The notes: generated by a model not told the origin, from the sequence alone. 64,000 bases of DNA from JAPLDP01 sp964628285 (GCA_964628285.1 CAZVNP010000005.1:1-64000); one strand, 5' to 3'. Shown: positions 8,163 to 17,351, numbered from the stretch's first letter. Numbers and translations: made by a program.

Positions 8163-8513
8163 ATGTCAGGCTTCAACGGCAGGATGAAACAAACAATCAC
8201 ACTGACCGGAAATGAAGCTAAGGACATGCTGCCTGCCATCCATTCCTATAGCATATCCATGCGTTATCAGCTTAAGAACACGTCGGCAAAGGTCTTTGAG
8301 ATTATCCTTCCCACCGTCAACACCGGGCTTGAAAGGGGCACCAGGGCCAGAAGAGAGGTCATATACCGGGGATTAGCAACTGAGGAAGTAGCTGTTGAAA
8401 CCATGAAAGCCCTGGAGTGCGACAAGTTTGAACACGCCATCGGTCAGGCTAAAAATCTGCTTGAAGCGGCTGAAAGCAATCCGGAACAATTTTTTAACCA
8501 AATGAACCACTGA
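8163..8513 (+). CDS. Hypothetical protein, 116 aa
   Basis: Starts 11 bp after the DUF62 fusion gene and ends before a non-coding gap, so it is probably cotranscribed with that gene. The product is soluble, with no signal peptide or membrane segment. It is mixed alpha/beta in look: a strand-like first half (KVFEIILPTVNTGLE), a basic centre (RGTRARREVIYRG) and an amphipathic helical C-terminus rich in Glu and Ala. An internal start at MKQTITLTG (8187) is also possible. I do not recognise the family. Codon use resembles the neighbours, which supports it being real. Confidence 0.55.
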   Translation: MSGFNGRMKQTITLTGNEAKDMLPAIHSYSISMRYQLKNTSAKVFEIILPTVNTGLERGTRARREVIYRGLATEEVAVETMKALECDKFEHAIGQAKNLLEAAESNPEQFFNQMNH

Positions 8514-8646
8514 ATGATTGGGAGGTATCATGCTGCTGATGAAAACTGTAAAATCTAAGATAAGGTTGACATCACAAAAAATTTCGTTACAGTCATTTTA
8601 TAGGATAATTTTTCATCCTTTGTCTTTCACCTTTATTTTTCATGAC

Positions 8647-8669
8647 CAAACTATTTATTCTATAGTTTG
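8647..8669. promoter_or_regulatory. Inverted repeat before the Trp/Gly-rich lipoprotein gene
   Basis: CAAACTAT (8647-8654) and ATAGTTTG (8662-8669) are perfect 8-bp arms with a 7-nt AT loop, lying about 100 bp before the lipoprotein start at 8769. It could be an operator or the terminator of the upstream pair. The rest of the 8514-8768 gap holds no supported gene. Confidence 0.4.
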
Positions 8670-8768
8670 TTATCATCATAATGACGGCGCATCCCGATTT
8701 AATACAAGCCGCTCATTCCGATATAAATGGGAATAGAGTTTTTAATCAAAACAATGGAGATCTTTGCA

Positions 8769-9191
8769 ATGAAAAACACGAACCGTTTACCTATTGGTTT
8801 ATTAGTTCTTTTTATTGGATTCAGTTTTTTCTTCCTTCAGGGCTGTATGGTCAGTCAATACCATGTGCCGCCGGTCACCGTGGCTCAAATCGTCGAAATG
8901 AGCAAATCCGGTGTAGCGCCCAAGGATATCATCGACAAGATCAAGAAATCGCACACCGTTTACCGTCTTAAAGCCGATCAGCTTGTCCAGCTGGAGAAGG
9001 AGGGTGTTTCGACAGAAGTGCTTGATTACATGCAGAAAACATATATCGATTCGGTACGTCAAAACCAGCAGCTGGAGGATTGGAATTACTGGTGGCCGGG
9101 ATGGGACGGTTACTGGTACGGAGGTCCGGCCTTCGGGTGGCCCTGGGGTTACTGGCGCTGGCACTGGGGCGCCGGTATCGGTTTCGATTAA
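8769..9191 (+). CDS. Trp/Gly/Tyr-rich lipoprotein of unknown function
   Basis: I start at MKNTNRLPIG (8769); the longer frame from 8727 adds residues that do not fit a signal peptide. The signal ends in FFLQGC, a standard lipobox. The middle has the repeated helical pattern VAQIVEMSKSGVAPKDIIDKI, then LKADQLVQLEKEGVSTEVLDYM, which recurs in many small bacterial lipoproteins of unknown role. The last ~35 residues are very rich in Trp, Gly and Tyr (WWPGWDGYWYGGPAFGWPWG), probably flexible or surface-adhesive. It stands alone between two gaps. Confidence 0.75.
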   Translation: MKNTNRLPIGLLVLFIGFSFFFLQGCMVSQYHVPPVTVAQIVEMSKSGVAPKDIIDKIKKSHTVYRLKADQLVQLEKEGVSTEVLDYMQKTYIDSVRQNQQLEDWNYWWPGWDGYWYGGPAFGWPWGYWRWHWGAGIGFD

Positions 9192-9257
9192 ATATCATCA
9201 TTTCTCCTCAATTTAAATCGTTTTTCATATTCAACTTCCTTAACTGTAGAGGACATT

Positions 9258-9875
9258 ATGATGTTTTTTGACGCAAAAGCCCGGGAGTGGGATAACGATC
9301 CTCAAAAGATCGACAGGGCCAAAGTCTTTGCCAATGAGATACTGTCATTTGTCAAGCCATTGCGATCCATAAACGGTTTTGAATATGGTTGCGGCACCGG
9401 CTTGCTAAGCTATTTCATGAAAGATCATTTTGCCCGGCTAACCCTCGCCGATAATTCCGATGGTATGCTCAATGTACTGCGTAAAAAAATAAAAAAAGAA
9501 CATATCCCCAACATGACCCCCATCCACCTGGACCTGATGACACAAAATTTCAGACAACATTCTTATGATGTGATATACACCCTGATGACACTCCATCACA
9601 TCAGGGATATCGGAAAATTATTGAAACAGTTTTTTTCGATGTTGAAAAAAGGTGGTTACCTGTGTATTGGAGACCTGACGAAAGAGGACGGCTCCTTTCA
9701 TTCCCATATACCGGATTATGACGGCCACAATGGCTTTGACAGGGAAGAGATTGAAAGGATCATGGAAAGCAGTGGATTCAAAACAGAATTGTACAAGATC
9801 TGTTATCGGATCACAAAACAATCGGAAGGAAAGGTGACCACCTATCCTTTATTTCTGATGATAGGGAAAAAATAA
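9258..9875 (+). CDS. Class I SAM-dependent methyltransferase
   Basis: 205 residues with the Rossmann methyltransferase pattern: EYGCGTGLLS (motif I, about 42-51), LTLADNSDGMLNVL (acidic residue binding the ribose), HSYDVIYTLMTLHHI (motif IV/V) and LKKGGYLCIGDL. The N-terminal AREWDNDPQKIDRA is common in small-molecule methyltransferases. Substrate is unknown. The gene ends 9 bp from the convergent DUF488 gene, leaving no room for a separate terminator. Confidence 0.85.
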   Translation: MMFFDAKAREWDNDPQKIDRAKVFANEILSFVKPLRSINGFEYGCGTGLLSYFMKDHFARLTLADNSDGMLNVLRKKIKKEHIPNMTPIHLDLMTQNFRQHSYDVIYTLMTLHHIRDIGKLLKQFFSMLKKGGYLCIGDLTKEDGSFHSHIPDYDGHNGFDREEIERIMESSGFKTELYKICYRITKQSEGKVTTYPLFLMIGKK

Positions 9876-9884
9876 TCTGGAAAA

Positions 9885-10238
9885 TCAACCGACGATAAGC
9901 CATTCTTTCAGGACGACGGCCTGGTTATGTTCAGTATCCTTCGACGAGTAAAGTAATATGAGAGGTTGATGTTGTGCGATGTGACGAAGTCTTCCGACAA
10001 TGTTTTCATGCGAGGCCAGTTCCTGCCTGTATTTGATCCTGAACTCTTCCCAACGTGCGGGATCATGTGCGAACCATTTCCTCAATGCAGTGGTTGGTGC
10101 GATCTCGTGGCACCACTCATCCAGGCGCAGGGATTCTTTTGAGATTCCCCGTGGCCACACCCTATCGACCAGGAGGCGGTAACCCTCGCCGGAATAAGTA
10201 AGATCATACACCCTTCTGATCGTGATGTTCATACCCAT
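9885..10238 (-). CDS. yeaO: DUF488 family protein (YeaO-like)
   Basis: 117 residues with the family's hallmarks: RVYDLTYSGEGYRLLVDRVWPRG near the start (split here as RLLVDRVWPRGISKESL), DEWCHEIAPTTALRKWFAHDP in the centre and LILLYSSKDTEHNQAVVLKEWL at the end. YeaO-like proteins are widespread; a role in stress has been proposed but the biochemical function is not established. It is convergent with the methyltransferase gene and upstream of nothing obvious in the same operon, though small genes on the same strand precede it. Confidence 0.85.
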   Translation of the reverse strand: MGMNITIRRVYDLTYSGEGYRLLVDRVWPRGISKESLRLDEWCHEIAPTTALRKWFAHDPARWEEFRIKYRQELASHENIVGRLRHIAQHQPLILLYSSKDTEHNQAVVLKEWLIVG

Positions 10239-10321
10239 TTTAAAAAACCCAATAAAGGTTTTATCCTTTAAGATAAAAACATTTCTTGACCCGTTTTGAT
10301 TGTCGACAGGTTACCCTTTGA

Positions 10322-10468
10322 TCAGAACCATTCTTCAGTACCATCCTCCAGCAATATACCGCCTCTTTCAAAGTACAGGTCAAGAGCCAGTTGATAGTCA
10401 TCGGCTTCTTTCTTCGGCGAAATCTTCCTTTTTCTTGAACCAACGGTTTTCTTTACATTTTCATCCAT
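10322..10468 (-). CDS. Small basic/acidic protein, 48 aa
   Basis: A short frame starting MDENVKKTVGSRKRKISPKK and ending in EDGTEEWF. The first 20 residues are strongly basic, the rest is an acidic helix (EADDYQLALDLYFERGG). The clean start, balanced codon use and the lack of any better frame across this stretch support it as a gene. It lies 44 bp downstream of a winged-helix gene on the same strand and may share its transcript. No family recognised; a nucleic-acid- or partner-binding role is only a guess from charge. Confidence 0.5.
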   Translation of the reverse strand: MDENVKKTVGSRKRKISPKKEADDYQLALDLYFERGGILLEDGTEEWF

Positions 10469-10512
10469 GATTGTTCATTTTAAGTGTTAATATATGATGA
10501 AAGAAGGATCTA

Positions 10513-10725
10513 TCAGGTATTCACAGGAAAAACATACATACTCTCGTCAATTTCTATCAGCTTGATCTTATCTTCACGGGCAAGCCATCCCAGTGCCATG
10601 TAAAAATCATCTTTTTTAATCCGGCACTCTTTTATTAACATCGGGACCTTGGTGTCGGTGAGATCTGCCTCCAGCCTCCGCCAAATGATTCCGGCATTTG
10701 TCCCAATCTGATCCTTTTTTTTCAT
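10513..10725 (-). CDS. Winged helix-turn-helix protein, DUF2582-like
   Basis: 70 residues that match the small winged-helix family DUF2582: IGTNAGIIWRRLEAD at the start, a central LIKECRIKKDDFYMALGWLARE with the conserved ALGWLARE motif, and a short beta wing ending in MYVFPVNT. These proteins are about 70 residues long, so it is complete. DNA binding is expected from the fold but no target is known. It precedes the 48-residue gene in the direction of transcription. Confidence 0.8.
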   Translation of the reverse strand: MKKKDQIGTNAGIIWRRLEADLTDTKVPMLIKECRIKKDDFYMALGWLAREDKIKLIEIDESMYVFPVNT

Positions 10726-10927
10726 GTGTCATTCATATTATCAGTTATATTAAACAAATTCCTGAAGCATCTGTCTATTACATTAGCTTTTCTGCTGAGA
10801 ATTAATACATTAAACTACAAATCATCATACCCTAAAGACCCCATAAAAGTACAGGCGTCTCTTTGGATCGGCATTAAGAACGGATTAAGAAAAAATTAAG
10901 ATCTCATTAAAAATACCGTGCGAACAT

Positions 10928-11605
10928 CTACCTTTTATCGGTCATAATGTACCCGACGCCGGTAACGGTATGAATAAGCCTGGGAGAAAAGTCCTTGTCC
11001 AGTTTTTTCCTTAATGAATTGATGTGAACATCGATAACATTGGTGCCGGGATAAAATTGAAAGTTCCAGATTTTCTCAGCTATTTCGGCTCTGTCGAGAA
11101 CCCTTCCCTGATTTCTCAATAACAACTCAAGAATATGATATTCACGTGACGTAAGTATTATCTCTTTATCAGCCCTGGTTACTTTTTTTGCCAGGGTATC
11201 CATTTCCAGGTCGGCAAGCCGCAGTAACGGATGAATGATCATATCTTTGCTCCTGCGGTTCAACGCCTCGACACGGGCCAGCAGCTCCCTGAACTCAAAG
11301 GGCTTGGCAAGATAATCGTCGGCGCCACTGTCAAATCCTTCCACCTTGTCGTCGATCGAACCGAGTGAAGTCAAGATAATAACCGGGGTTTTTATCCCGG
11401 CCGCCCTGATCTTCCTGCATAGCTCCATTCCATTTATTCCGGGCAGCACCACATCGAGGACGATCAGATCATATTTTCTGCTCGTCGCCAGTTTTTCCCC
11501 GGTCACTCCGTCATAAGCCTGATCGACAACGTGCTTTTTATCTTCCAGTCCATATTTTATGGAAGTTGACAGCTTTTCATCATCATCAACCAATAAAATT
11601 TTCAT
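10928..11605 (-). CDS. OmpR-family response regulator
   Basis: 225 residues. The receiver domain carries the acidic triad DDD (7-9), phospho-acceptor D51 in LIVLDVVLPG, T79 in IILTS and K101 in LAKPFEFRE. The C-terminal winged helix of OmpR type reads LTSREYHILELLLRNQG, then DRAEIAEKIW and TNVIDVHINSLRKKLD. It is divergent from the histidine kinase gene (kinase start ~290 bp away), the only kinase nearby, so they probably form a pair, though an orphan arrangement is possible. Targets unknown. Confidence 0.93.
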   Translation of the reverse strand: MKILLVDDDEKLSTSIKYGLEDKKHVVDQAYDGVTGEKLATSRKYDLIVLDVVLPGINGMELCRKIRAAGIKTPVIILTSLGSIDDKVEGFDSGADDYLAKPFEFRELLARVEALNRRSKDMIIHPLLRLADLEMDTLAKKVTRADKEIILTSREYHILELLLRNQGRVLDRAEIAEKIWNFQFYPGTNVIDVHINSLRKKLDKDFSPRLIHTVTGVGYIMTDKR

Positions 11606-11897
11606 CGGACCGCGATTTGAAAATAACGGCCATTGCCATCATCTGACAAAAATATATAACATCCGTATCTTTTCTATTCCACGCATGACTTTTTTTACTT
11701 CAAATAATTATAATTTTACACGGCAAGGTTCTTATTTTATAAATTGTCATAGAATTTATCCACTTGACGGTAATCGAACATTTTTTTGTAAATTCACCCT
11801 GTCGATATAATCGGTAACCGGTCACGTGGTAAACCCGGCTATCAATACGCCGCGACCAGGTAGTCGTACATTGTTTCGCAACTTAACGGTTCACACG

Positions 11898-14800
11898 ATG
11901 AGAATGCCCGGGAAAAAAGATATTATACAATTGCTGATCATCATGATCCTGATACCTTTGGTGGTGACGGTCATCACCCTCATCGTGGTTTATCACCTGA
12001 CACTCAGAGGTAAAATGGATTTGCTGAAAGATATTTCATCGGACCAGACCGAGCTGATCACAACAGCCTTTCAGGCGACAAAAGATACTACTGCCGTTTT
12101 GAAGACAATAAAAAAGCAGGAAGATATAACCAATGGCTTGGATGAGACGGGCGAGTTCATTCTTGCTTACCGTAAAAAGGATTCAATATACTTTATTTTA
12201 GAACAACGGAATGAATATTTCATTCAGCCCAAGCCCATTTCAATTGATTCAAAAACCGCTGAACCCATCAAATATGCTCTCCAGAAACACAGTGGATTTA
12301 TCAGGGGTAGGGACTATAAGAACAAAAGGGTCCTCGCTTATTATAATCACATCCCTGGTCTGGAATGGGGCATGGTTGTAAAAACGGATCTGGCGAAATT
12401 ACAAAGGCCTTTTTATCATGCAGCCTTTTATGCCGTCATATCTTCACTCTTACTGGTATTGATTGGGATATATATTTTCAGGCGGGTCTCGGTGCCCATC
12501 GTAAAAAAAATCATTGAAAGCAATGAGCGTTACAGGAACTTATTCGAGCATTCCGTCATTCCCATCTGGGAGGTCGATCTCTCATTAATAAAAAAACATC
12601 TCAACATATTAAGGGAATCAGGCATCAGCGATCTTAAAGCTCACTTGGAACAAAATCAGGATGCTTTAAATTACCTGATCTCATTGGTTAAAGTGATTGA
12701 TATCAATCAGAAAAGCGTATCATTTTTTAAAGCCGGGGGTAAAGAAGATCTGTTGACGAACACGCAATTTTATTTCAGTGAGGATTATAAGGAAGTGTTC
12801 AGGGAAATGGTGATTCGTCTGGCGGGAGGTGCAACTCATTTTGAAGGTGAAATTGAGGCCAGGACCGTGGAGGGCAAGCGTGTACTTTCAATACACCTTG
12901 ACGTGGCACCGGGGTATGAAAACAGTCTCGGTAAAATCCTGGTTTCATTTGTCGATTTCACCGACCGAAAGCGCATGGAGGAAGCTTTGAAGGAAAGCGA
13001 AAAGCAGCTCCGCCGCCAGGCTGAACTTTTGGAATATGCTCCTGTGCTGGTACGTGATTTACAAGATCAGATCATCATGTGGGACAAGGGCATGGAAGAA
13101 CTGTACGGTTACCGCCATGATGAGGCTTTGGGAATGATATCACATGACCTCCTGAAGACTGTGTTCCCTCTTTCTCGTGCTGCCACCGCCGAGGCTTTGA
13201 ACCGTGGCGGCTATTGGTTCGGTGAGTTACGGCATTACCGCAACGATGGCCGGCAGGTATGGGTCAACAGCTTACAGATCCTTCACCGGAACCGGCAAGG
13301 TAAGCCTGATGCCATCATCGAAATCAATAACGACATCACGTTGTTAAAAAAAAGAGAAGCAGAACTCCATAAGCTGAACCGCACCCTCAAGGCTTTGGGC
13401 AACAGCAGGCAAGCCATGTTACATGCCACGGATGAAGTGCCCTACCTCCAGGAGATATGCCGCATTATCCAGGAGGATTGTGGCCATGCCATGATATGGA
13501 TAGGCTATGCCATGAACGATGACACCAAGTCGGTCATCCCCGTAACCTATGCCGGTTTTGAGAAAGGTTATCTGGAGACACTTCACATCACCTGGCACGA
13601 TACGGAACGTGGCCGCGGTCCCACAGGCACTGCCATCAGAACCGGAGAGCCTGCCGGCTGCAACAACATGCTGACCGATCCTAATTTCAAGCCCTGGCGC
13701 AACGAAGCCCTCAAGCGCGGTTATGCCTCTTCCATCGTTCTCCCGCTGAAAGATGACAAACGTACCTTCGGTGCCATCTCAATCTATGCCAGGGAACCGG
13801 AAGCTTTCTCCGATGAGGAAGTGGCATTACTCTCACAGTTGGCTGTCGATGTCTCCTACGGCATTATGAACATCCGCCTGCGTCTTAAAAACATCGAAAC
13901 GGAAGAGGCCATACGCCAAAGTGAAGAAAAGTACCGCCTGCTGTTCAATACCATGACCGATGGCTTCGCCCTTCATGAGATCATCCTTGACGATAAGAAT
14001 AATCCGGTTGACTATCGGTTCCTCAGCATCAATCCCTCTTTTGAAGCGATGACCGGCAGGAGTGCGAATGATTTGGTCGGAAAAACCGTCAGGGAAGTGT
14101 TTCCCGATATCGAGCCCCATTGGATCAACACTTACGGAACGGTTGCCATGACAGGGAAAAGAATGGTATTTGAACATTATTACCCTTCTTTAGACAAGTA
14201 TTTCAATCTCAGAGTTTTCTCGCCTAAAATGGGTTATTTTGCAGTGATATATGATGACATAACGTTTTATAAAAAAGCCGAACAGGCCATTGCCGCCAGC
14301 GAACAAAAACTGAAAACATATGCTGATGAACTCAAAAATCTACTGGCCACAAAAGATAAATTTTTCAGCATCCTCGCACATGACCTTCGAAATCCCTTCA
14401 GCAGCCTGTTTATCGCTTCCGAACTCCTTTATGAGAATGTACCTGAATATGACACCGAAAGAACCAGGGAATTCATTAAAATCTTCAACGACGCAGCCAA
14501 ACATGGTCACGACATCCTTGAAAACCTGCTTGAATGGTCACGGTCACAAACAGGGTCCATCAGCGTCAATCCTGAGTCATTGAATATCAGTGAACTTATC
14601 AGAAGCAACCTGTCAGTGCTGCAAGCGGCAGCTATCAGCAAACAGATCTCCATATCTGCCGAGGTTCCGGACGATATCCGGATAAACTCCGACAAGCATA
14701 TGCTGGATACCATCCTGAGAAATCTGTTAAGCAATGCCATTAAATTTACACTTAGAGGCGGCTATGTCTCTGTCCATGCAATACCAAGCGACGACCATCT

Positions 14801-15026
14801 CCTAGTGACCATTAAAGACACGGGCACAGGGATATCAGAAGAAGATCTGAGCAAACTTTTCAGAATAGACATTAAATTTAGTAATGTCGGTACCGAGGGT
14901 GAAAAAGGGACCGGCATGGGATTGATTTTATGCAGGGAATTTGTCGGAAAGCTCGGGGGCAAGATATGGGTTGAAAGTGTTGTCAATCAGGGAAGTGAAT
15001 TCAAATTCACCATTCCGATGCAGTGA
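11898..15026 (+). CDS. Membrane sensor histidine kinase with PAS and GAF domains
   Basis: Start at MRMPGKKDII (11898) places the first membrane helix near the N-terminus; an ATG-type start at 11826 would add 24 unlikely residues. Order: transmembrane helix ~8-32, an extracytoplasmic sensor of ~140 residues (Cache-like, ending near GLEWGMVVKTD), a second helix (SSLLLVLIGIYIF), a PAS domain, a PAS domain (EYAPVLVRDLQDQIIMWD), a GAF domain (GHAMIWIGYA...SIVLPLKDDKRTFGAISIY), a third PAS (LLFNTMTDGFALHE), then HisKA with the phospho-acceptor in FSILAHDLRNPF (about H828) and HATPase_c with NLLSNAIKFT, DTGTGISEEDL and GTGMGLILCREF. No receiver or Hpt domain. The divergent OmpR-type regulator is its likely partner. 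Ligand unknown. Confidence 0.9.
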   Translation: MRMPGKKDIIQLLIIMILIPLVVTVITLIVVYHLTLRGKMDLLKDISSDQTELITTAFQATKDTTAVLKTIKKQEDITNGLDETGEFILAYRKKDSIYFILEQRNEYFIQPKPISIDSKTAEPIKYALQKHSGFIRGRDYKNKRVLAYYNHIPGLEWGMVVKTDLAKLQRPFYHAAFYAVISSLLLVLIGIYIFRRVSVPIVKKIIESNERYRNLFEHSVIPIWEVDLSLIKKHLNILRESGISDLKAHLEQNQDALNYLISLVKVIDINQKSVSFFKAGGKEDLLTNTQFYFSEDYKEVFREMVIRLAGGATHFEGEIEARTVEGKRVLSIHLDVAPGYENSLGKILVSFVDFTDRKRMEEALKESEKQLRRQAELLEYAPVLVRDLQDQIIMWDKGMEELYGYRHDEALGMISHDLLKTVFPLSRAATAEALNRGGYWFGELRHYRNDGRQVWVNSLQILHRNRQGKPDAIIEINNDITLLKKREAELHKLNRTLKALGNSRQAMLHATDEVPYLQEICRIIQEDCGHAMIWIGYAMNDDTKSVIPVTYAGFEKGYLETLHITWHDTERGRGPTGTAIRTGEPAGCNNMLTDPNFKPWRNEALKRGYASSIVLPLKDDKRTFGAISIYAREPEAFSDEEVALLSQLAVDVSYGIMNIRLRLKNIETEEAIRQSEEKYRLLFNTMTDGFALHEIILDDKNNPVDYRFLSINPSFEAMTGRSANDLVGKTVREVFPDIEPHWINTYGTVAMTGKRMVFEHYYPSLDKYFNLRVFSPKMGYFAVIYDDITFYKKAEQAIAASEQKLKTYADELKNLLATKDKFFSILAHDLRNPFSSLFIASELLYENVPEYDTERTREFIKIFNDAAKHGHDILENLLEWSRSQTGSISVNPESLNISELIRSNLSVLQAAAISKQISISAEVPDDIRINSDKHMLDTILRNLLSNAIKFTLRGGYVSVHAIPSDDHLLVTIKDTGTGISEEDLSKLFRIDIKFSNVGTEGEKGTGMGLILCREFVGKLGGKIWVESVVNQGSEFKFTIPMQ

Positions 15027-15196
15027 CATCCCTGTAATATGGAAAAAGAAGCCAATTATCTTTTCGATCATTTTGACGATATTTGAATCGTAATCTTTAA
15101 TTTTACGGCCAATTTTTTTCATTTTTCAATAAACCGGCTTTCCGGACGATGAATATTTTACATGCATAACCATCAGGGAACAATTAATCATAATAT

Positions 15197-15988
15197 ATGT
15201 CACTCACGGCATTAATTACCGGAGGTTCCTCCGGACTGGGATATTCTATCGCCACACTCCTGGCACAACGGGGTTACAACATCATCATTCTGGCCAGGGA
15301 CTCTCAACGCATCGATGCAGCCTGCCAGCGGTTATCCGTTCACCCGGTTTCACGGCGGGGCATCACATGTGATATCACGCGGGAAGAAGACCTTCGTGCA
15401 GCTGCAAAAATCGTGGAACAGGAATTTGGAACAATTGACTTCCTGGTGCTCAATGCCGGTGAAGTCACCGTCAGATTACTTGGCGAATACGGTACTGTTG
15501 CCGATCTTAAAAAAGATATGGAAGTTGATTTATGGGGAACCATCCAGTCCGCCTGGTTCTTTGTTCCTTTTCTTGCAAAGGGCGCGAAGGTGCTGATGAT
15601 CTCATCGGGTTTCGGATTGATGGGAGCGGCGGGGTATTCCGTGTATTGCGCTGCCAAGGCAGGAGTCATTAACTTCGGTGAAGCTTTGCGTCGTGAGCTT
15701 TTACACCGCCACATACAGGTTTATGTCGCCTGTCCCGGCGATATGGATACGCCGCAGTTTCATGGTGAGATAGCCAGCCAGCCGGACTGGATGAAGGCCA
15801 AAAATTCACCGCGCCGGGTCATGTCACCGGAAAAGACCGCACAAAAGATACTGGGCAGATGCACCGGCAGTTCCAAATTTCTGATCATCACGGGCGCGGA
15901 TGTCAGGTTGCTGGCCTTCGCCACCAAGCTCCTGCCGCGACGATGGCGCGACAAATTGATCGACGGCATGCTGCCTTTACCTGGATAA
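15197..15988 (+). CDS. 3-ketodihydrosphingosine reductase-like short-chain dehydrogenase
   Basis: 263 residues with a full SDR active site: GGSSGLG (9-15) for NADP, NAG (86-88), SS (136-137), Y150 and K154 in YCAAK. The segment VACPGDMDTPQFHGE after the active site matches the P-x-D-x-DTP pattern typical of 3-ketosphinganine reductase (KDSR/Tsc10) type enzymes rather than FabG. It is followed 64 bp later by a serine palmitoyltransferase-like gene, so the two consecutive steps of sphinganine formation appear together: condensation of serine with an acyl-CoA, then reduction of the 3-keto product. A C-terminal hydrophobic/basic stretch (LLAFATKLLPRRWRDK) may give membrane association. Function is inferred from motif plus neighbour. 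Confidence 0.78.
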   Translation: MSLTALITGGSSGLGYSIATLLAQRGYNIIILARDSQRIDAACQRLSVHPVSRRGITCDITREEDLRAAAKIVEQEFGTIDFLVLNAGEVTVRLLGEYGTVADLKKDMEVDLWGTIQSAWFFVPFLAKGAKVLMISSGFGLMGAAGYSVYCAAKAGVINFGEALRRELLHRHIQVYVACPGDMDTPQFHGEIASQPDWMKAKNSPRRVMSPEKTAQKILGRCTGSSKFLIITGADVRLLAFATKLLPRRWRDKLIDGMLPLPG

Positions 15989-16052
15989 TGAGAGTATCAG
16001 TTTAAAAGAAAAGGTTTATTACATTAGTTGGATAATTACCAATAAAATAAAC

Positions 16053-17351
16053 ATGAAATCTGAATTGTTAAAAGCCCTCGGGGGAAGTGCCCTTGATTAT
16101 TTAAAGGTGAGCGGTAAAACCCTGATGTCACGATATACACCTCTATCCGATCTGGCGGCTCTTCGCAACAGTTATGGCGTGATGTTTTCGGCCAACAGGG
16201 TGCTGACATCCGTCGTGTCACCCTATGTGGATGCCGAGGTGGCCAACCGCAGGAAAGAGCGTTATCTGAACTTCAGTTCACAGGACTACCTTGGACTGGC
16301 CCAGGATGAAGAGGTGAAGAATGCCGTTAAGCAGGCTGTGGATGACTATGGCATTCATACGGCCTCATCCCCTATCCTGACCGGCAGGAACAAACTCACA
16401 GAGAAGCTTGAGGCAACCTTGGCAGGCATTCTAAATACGGAACAATGCTTACTCTATCCCACCGGCTGGAGCGCCTGTTTCGGTGTCATAGCCGCCCTGG
16501 TCACCGTCAACGATCACCTGATCATTGATTCATTATCACATAACAGCCTGCAGGTGGCAGCGCGTTACAGCACCCCGCTGCTGCAAAAATTCAGACACAA
16601 TGACATCGGTCATCTTGAAACCCTGATGCAGAAATGCCGCGAGAAAGATCCGGTGAACGGTCTCTTCGTCGTCATGGAGAGTCTTTACTCCATGAATTCA
16701 GATGTGCCGGATCTGAAGCAGGTGCTGCAGTTGATCCGGCAATATGAAGGCATTCTGATCCTTGATATTGCGCATGACTTCGGAGCCATGGGTGAGAGAG
16801 GCCTGGGATTGCTGGAGACCGTGACGAAAGCGGATCTTGACAATGTGGTCATCTGCGGCGCCTTCAGTAAATCCTTTGCCTCCAACGGTGGCTTTGTGGC
16901 GGGGCCCAACATCATCCGGCCCCAGCTCATCGTTTTCAGCCCCTCCTACACTTTTTCAAACGGCATCTCACCCATGCAATGTGCGGTGGTTCAGAAATGT
17001 GCCGAGATCATTTTTTCGGAGAAAGGCGATCATCTGAGAAGTATGCTAAGGGATCACATCGATTTTGCCATCCACGCCTTCACCTCCAATGGATTTGTCA
17101 CCACCGGAGTTCCCAGCCCTATCGTGCCGGTACTCATTGGAGCCGAAGAGCTGGCCAGACTGATATCAAAGGAAACTGCTAAAAAAGGCCTGCTGGCCAA
17201 TCTGGCCGAATTTCCTGCAGTGCCTAAAGGCAAGGCCATCTTCAGGTTCCAGCTCATGAGCACACACCGGAATCAGCATATCGCCGAAGCCGTCCAGATA
17301 CTGAAAAGCACCAAGGCCGACGCCGAGATGATCCTGCGCCAACTGAAATGA
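16053..17351 (+). CDS. spt: Serine palmitoyltransferase-like alpha-oxoamine synthase
   Basis: 432 residues of the PLP-dependent alpha-oxoamine synthase family. Visible motifs: NFSSQDYLGLAQ, TGRNKLTEKLEATLA, the cofactor-stacking H163 in SLSHNSL, D238/H241 in LDIAHDFGAMG and the Schiff-base lysine K273 in GAFSKSFASNGG. The family members KBL and BioF usually read DEAHS at the aspartate; here it is DIAHD, and GAFSKSFAS(N)GG resembles the bacterial SPT-like branch. The upstream ketosphinganine-reductase-like gene supports SPT over BioF or KBL. The first ~60 residues form an extra N-terminal segment compared with the minimal fold. Product would be 3-ketosphinganine, the entry to the sphingolipids of Bacteroidota membranes. 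Confidence 0.75.
   Translation: MKSELLKALGGSALDYLKVSGKTLMSRYTPLSDLAALRNSYGVMFSANRVLTSVVSPYVDAEVANRRKERYLNFSSQDYLGLAQDEEVKNAVKQAVDDYGIHTASSPILTGRNKLTEKLEATLAGILNTEQCLLYPTGWSACFGVIAALVTVNDHLIIDSLSHNSLQVAARYSTPLLQKFRHNDIGHLETLMQKCREKDPVNGLFVVMESLYSMNSDVPDLKQVLQLIRQYEGILILDIAHDFGAMGERGLGLLETVTKADLDNVVICGAFSKSFASNGGFVAGPNIIRPQLIVFSPSYTFSNGISPMQCAVVQKCAEIIFSEKGDHLRSMLRDHIDFAIHAFTSNGFVTTGVPSPIVPVLIGAEELARLISKETAKKGLLANLAEFPAVPKGKAIFRFQLMSTHRNQHIAEAVQILKSTKADAEMILRQLK

Noticed and set aside
8518..8736. A 72-codon frame in the gap before the lipoprotein gene
   Set aside because: Poor composition, no similarity recognised, and it spans the inverted repeat at 8647-8669.
10261..10443. A 60-codon minus-strand frame
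   Set aside because: The overlapping frame 10322-10468 has a much better protein-like composition and a good start; both cannot be real.
11559..11810. A plus-strand frame in the regulator/kinase divergent gap
   Set aside because: It starts inside the response regulator gene on the opposite strand and has a low-complexity composition.
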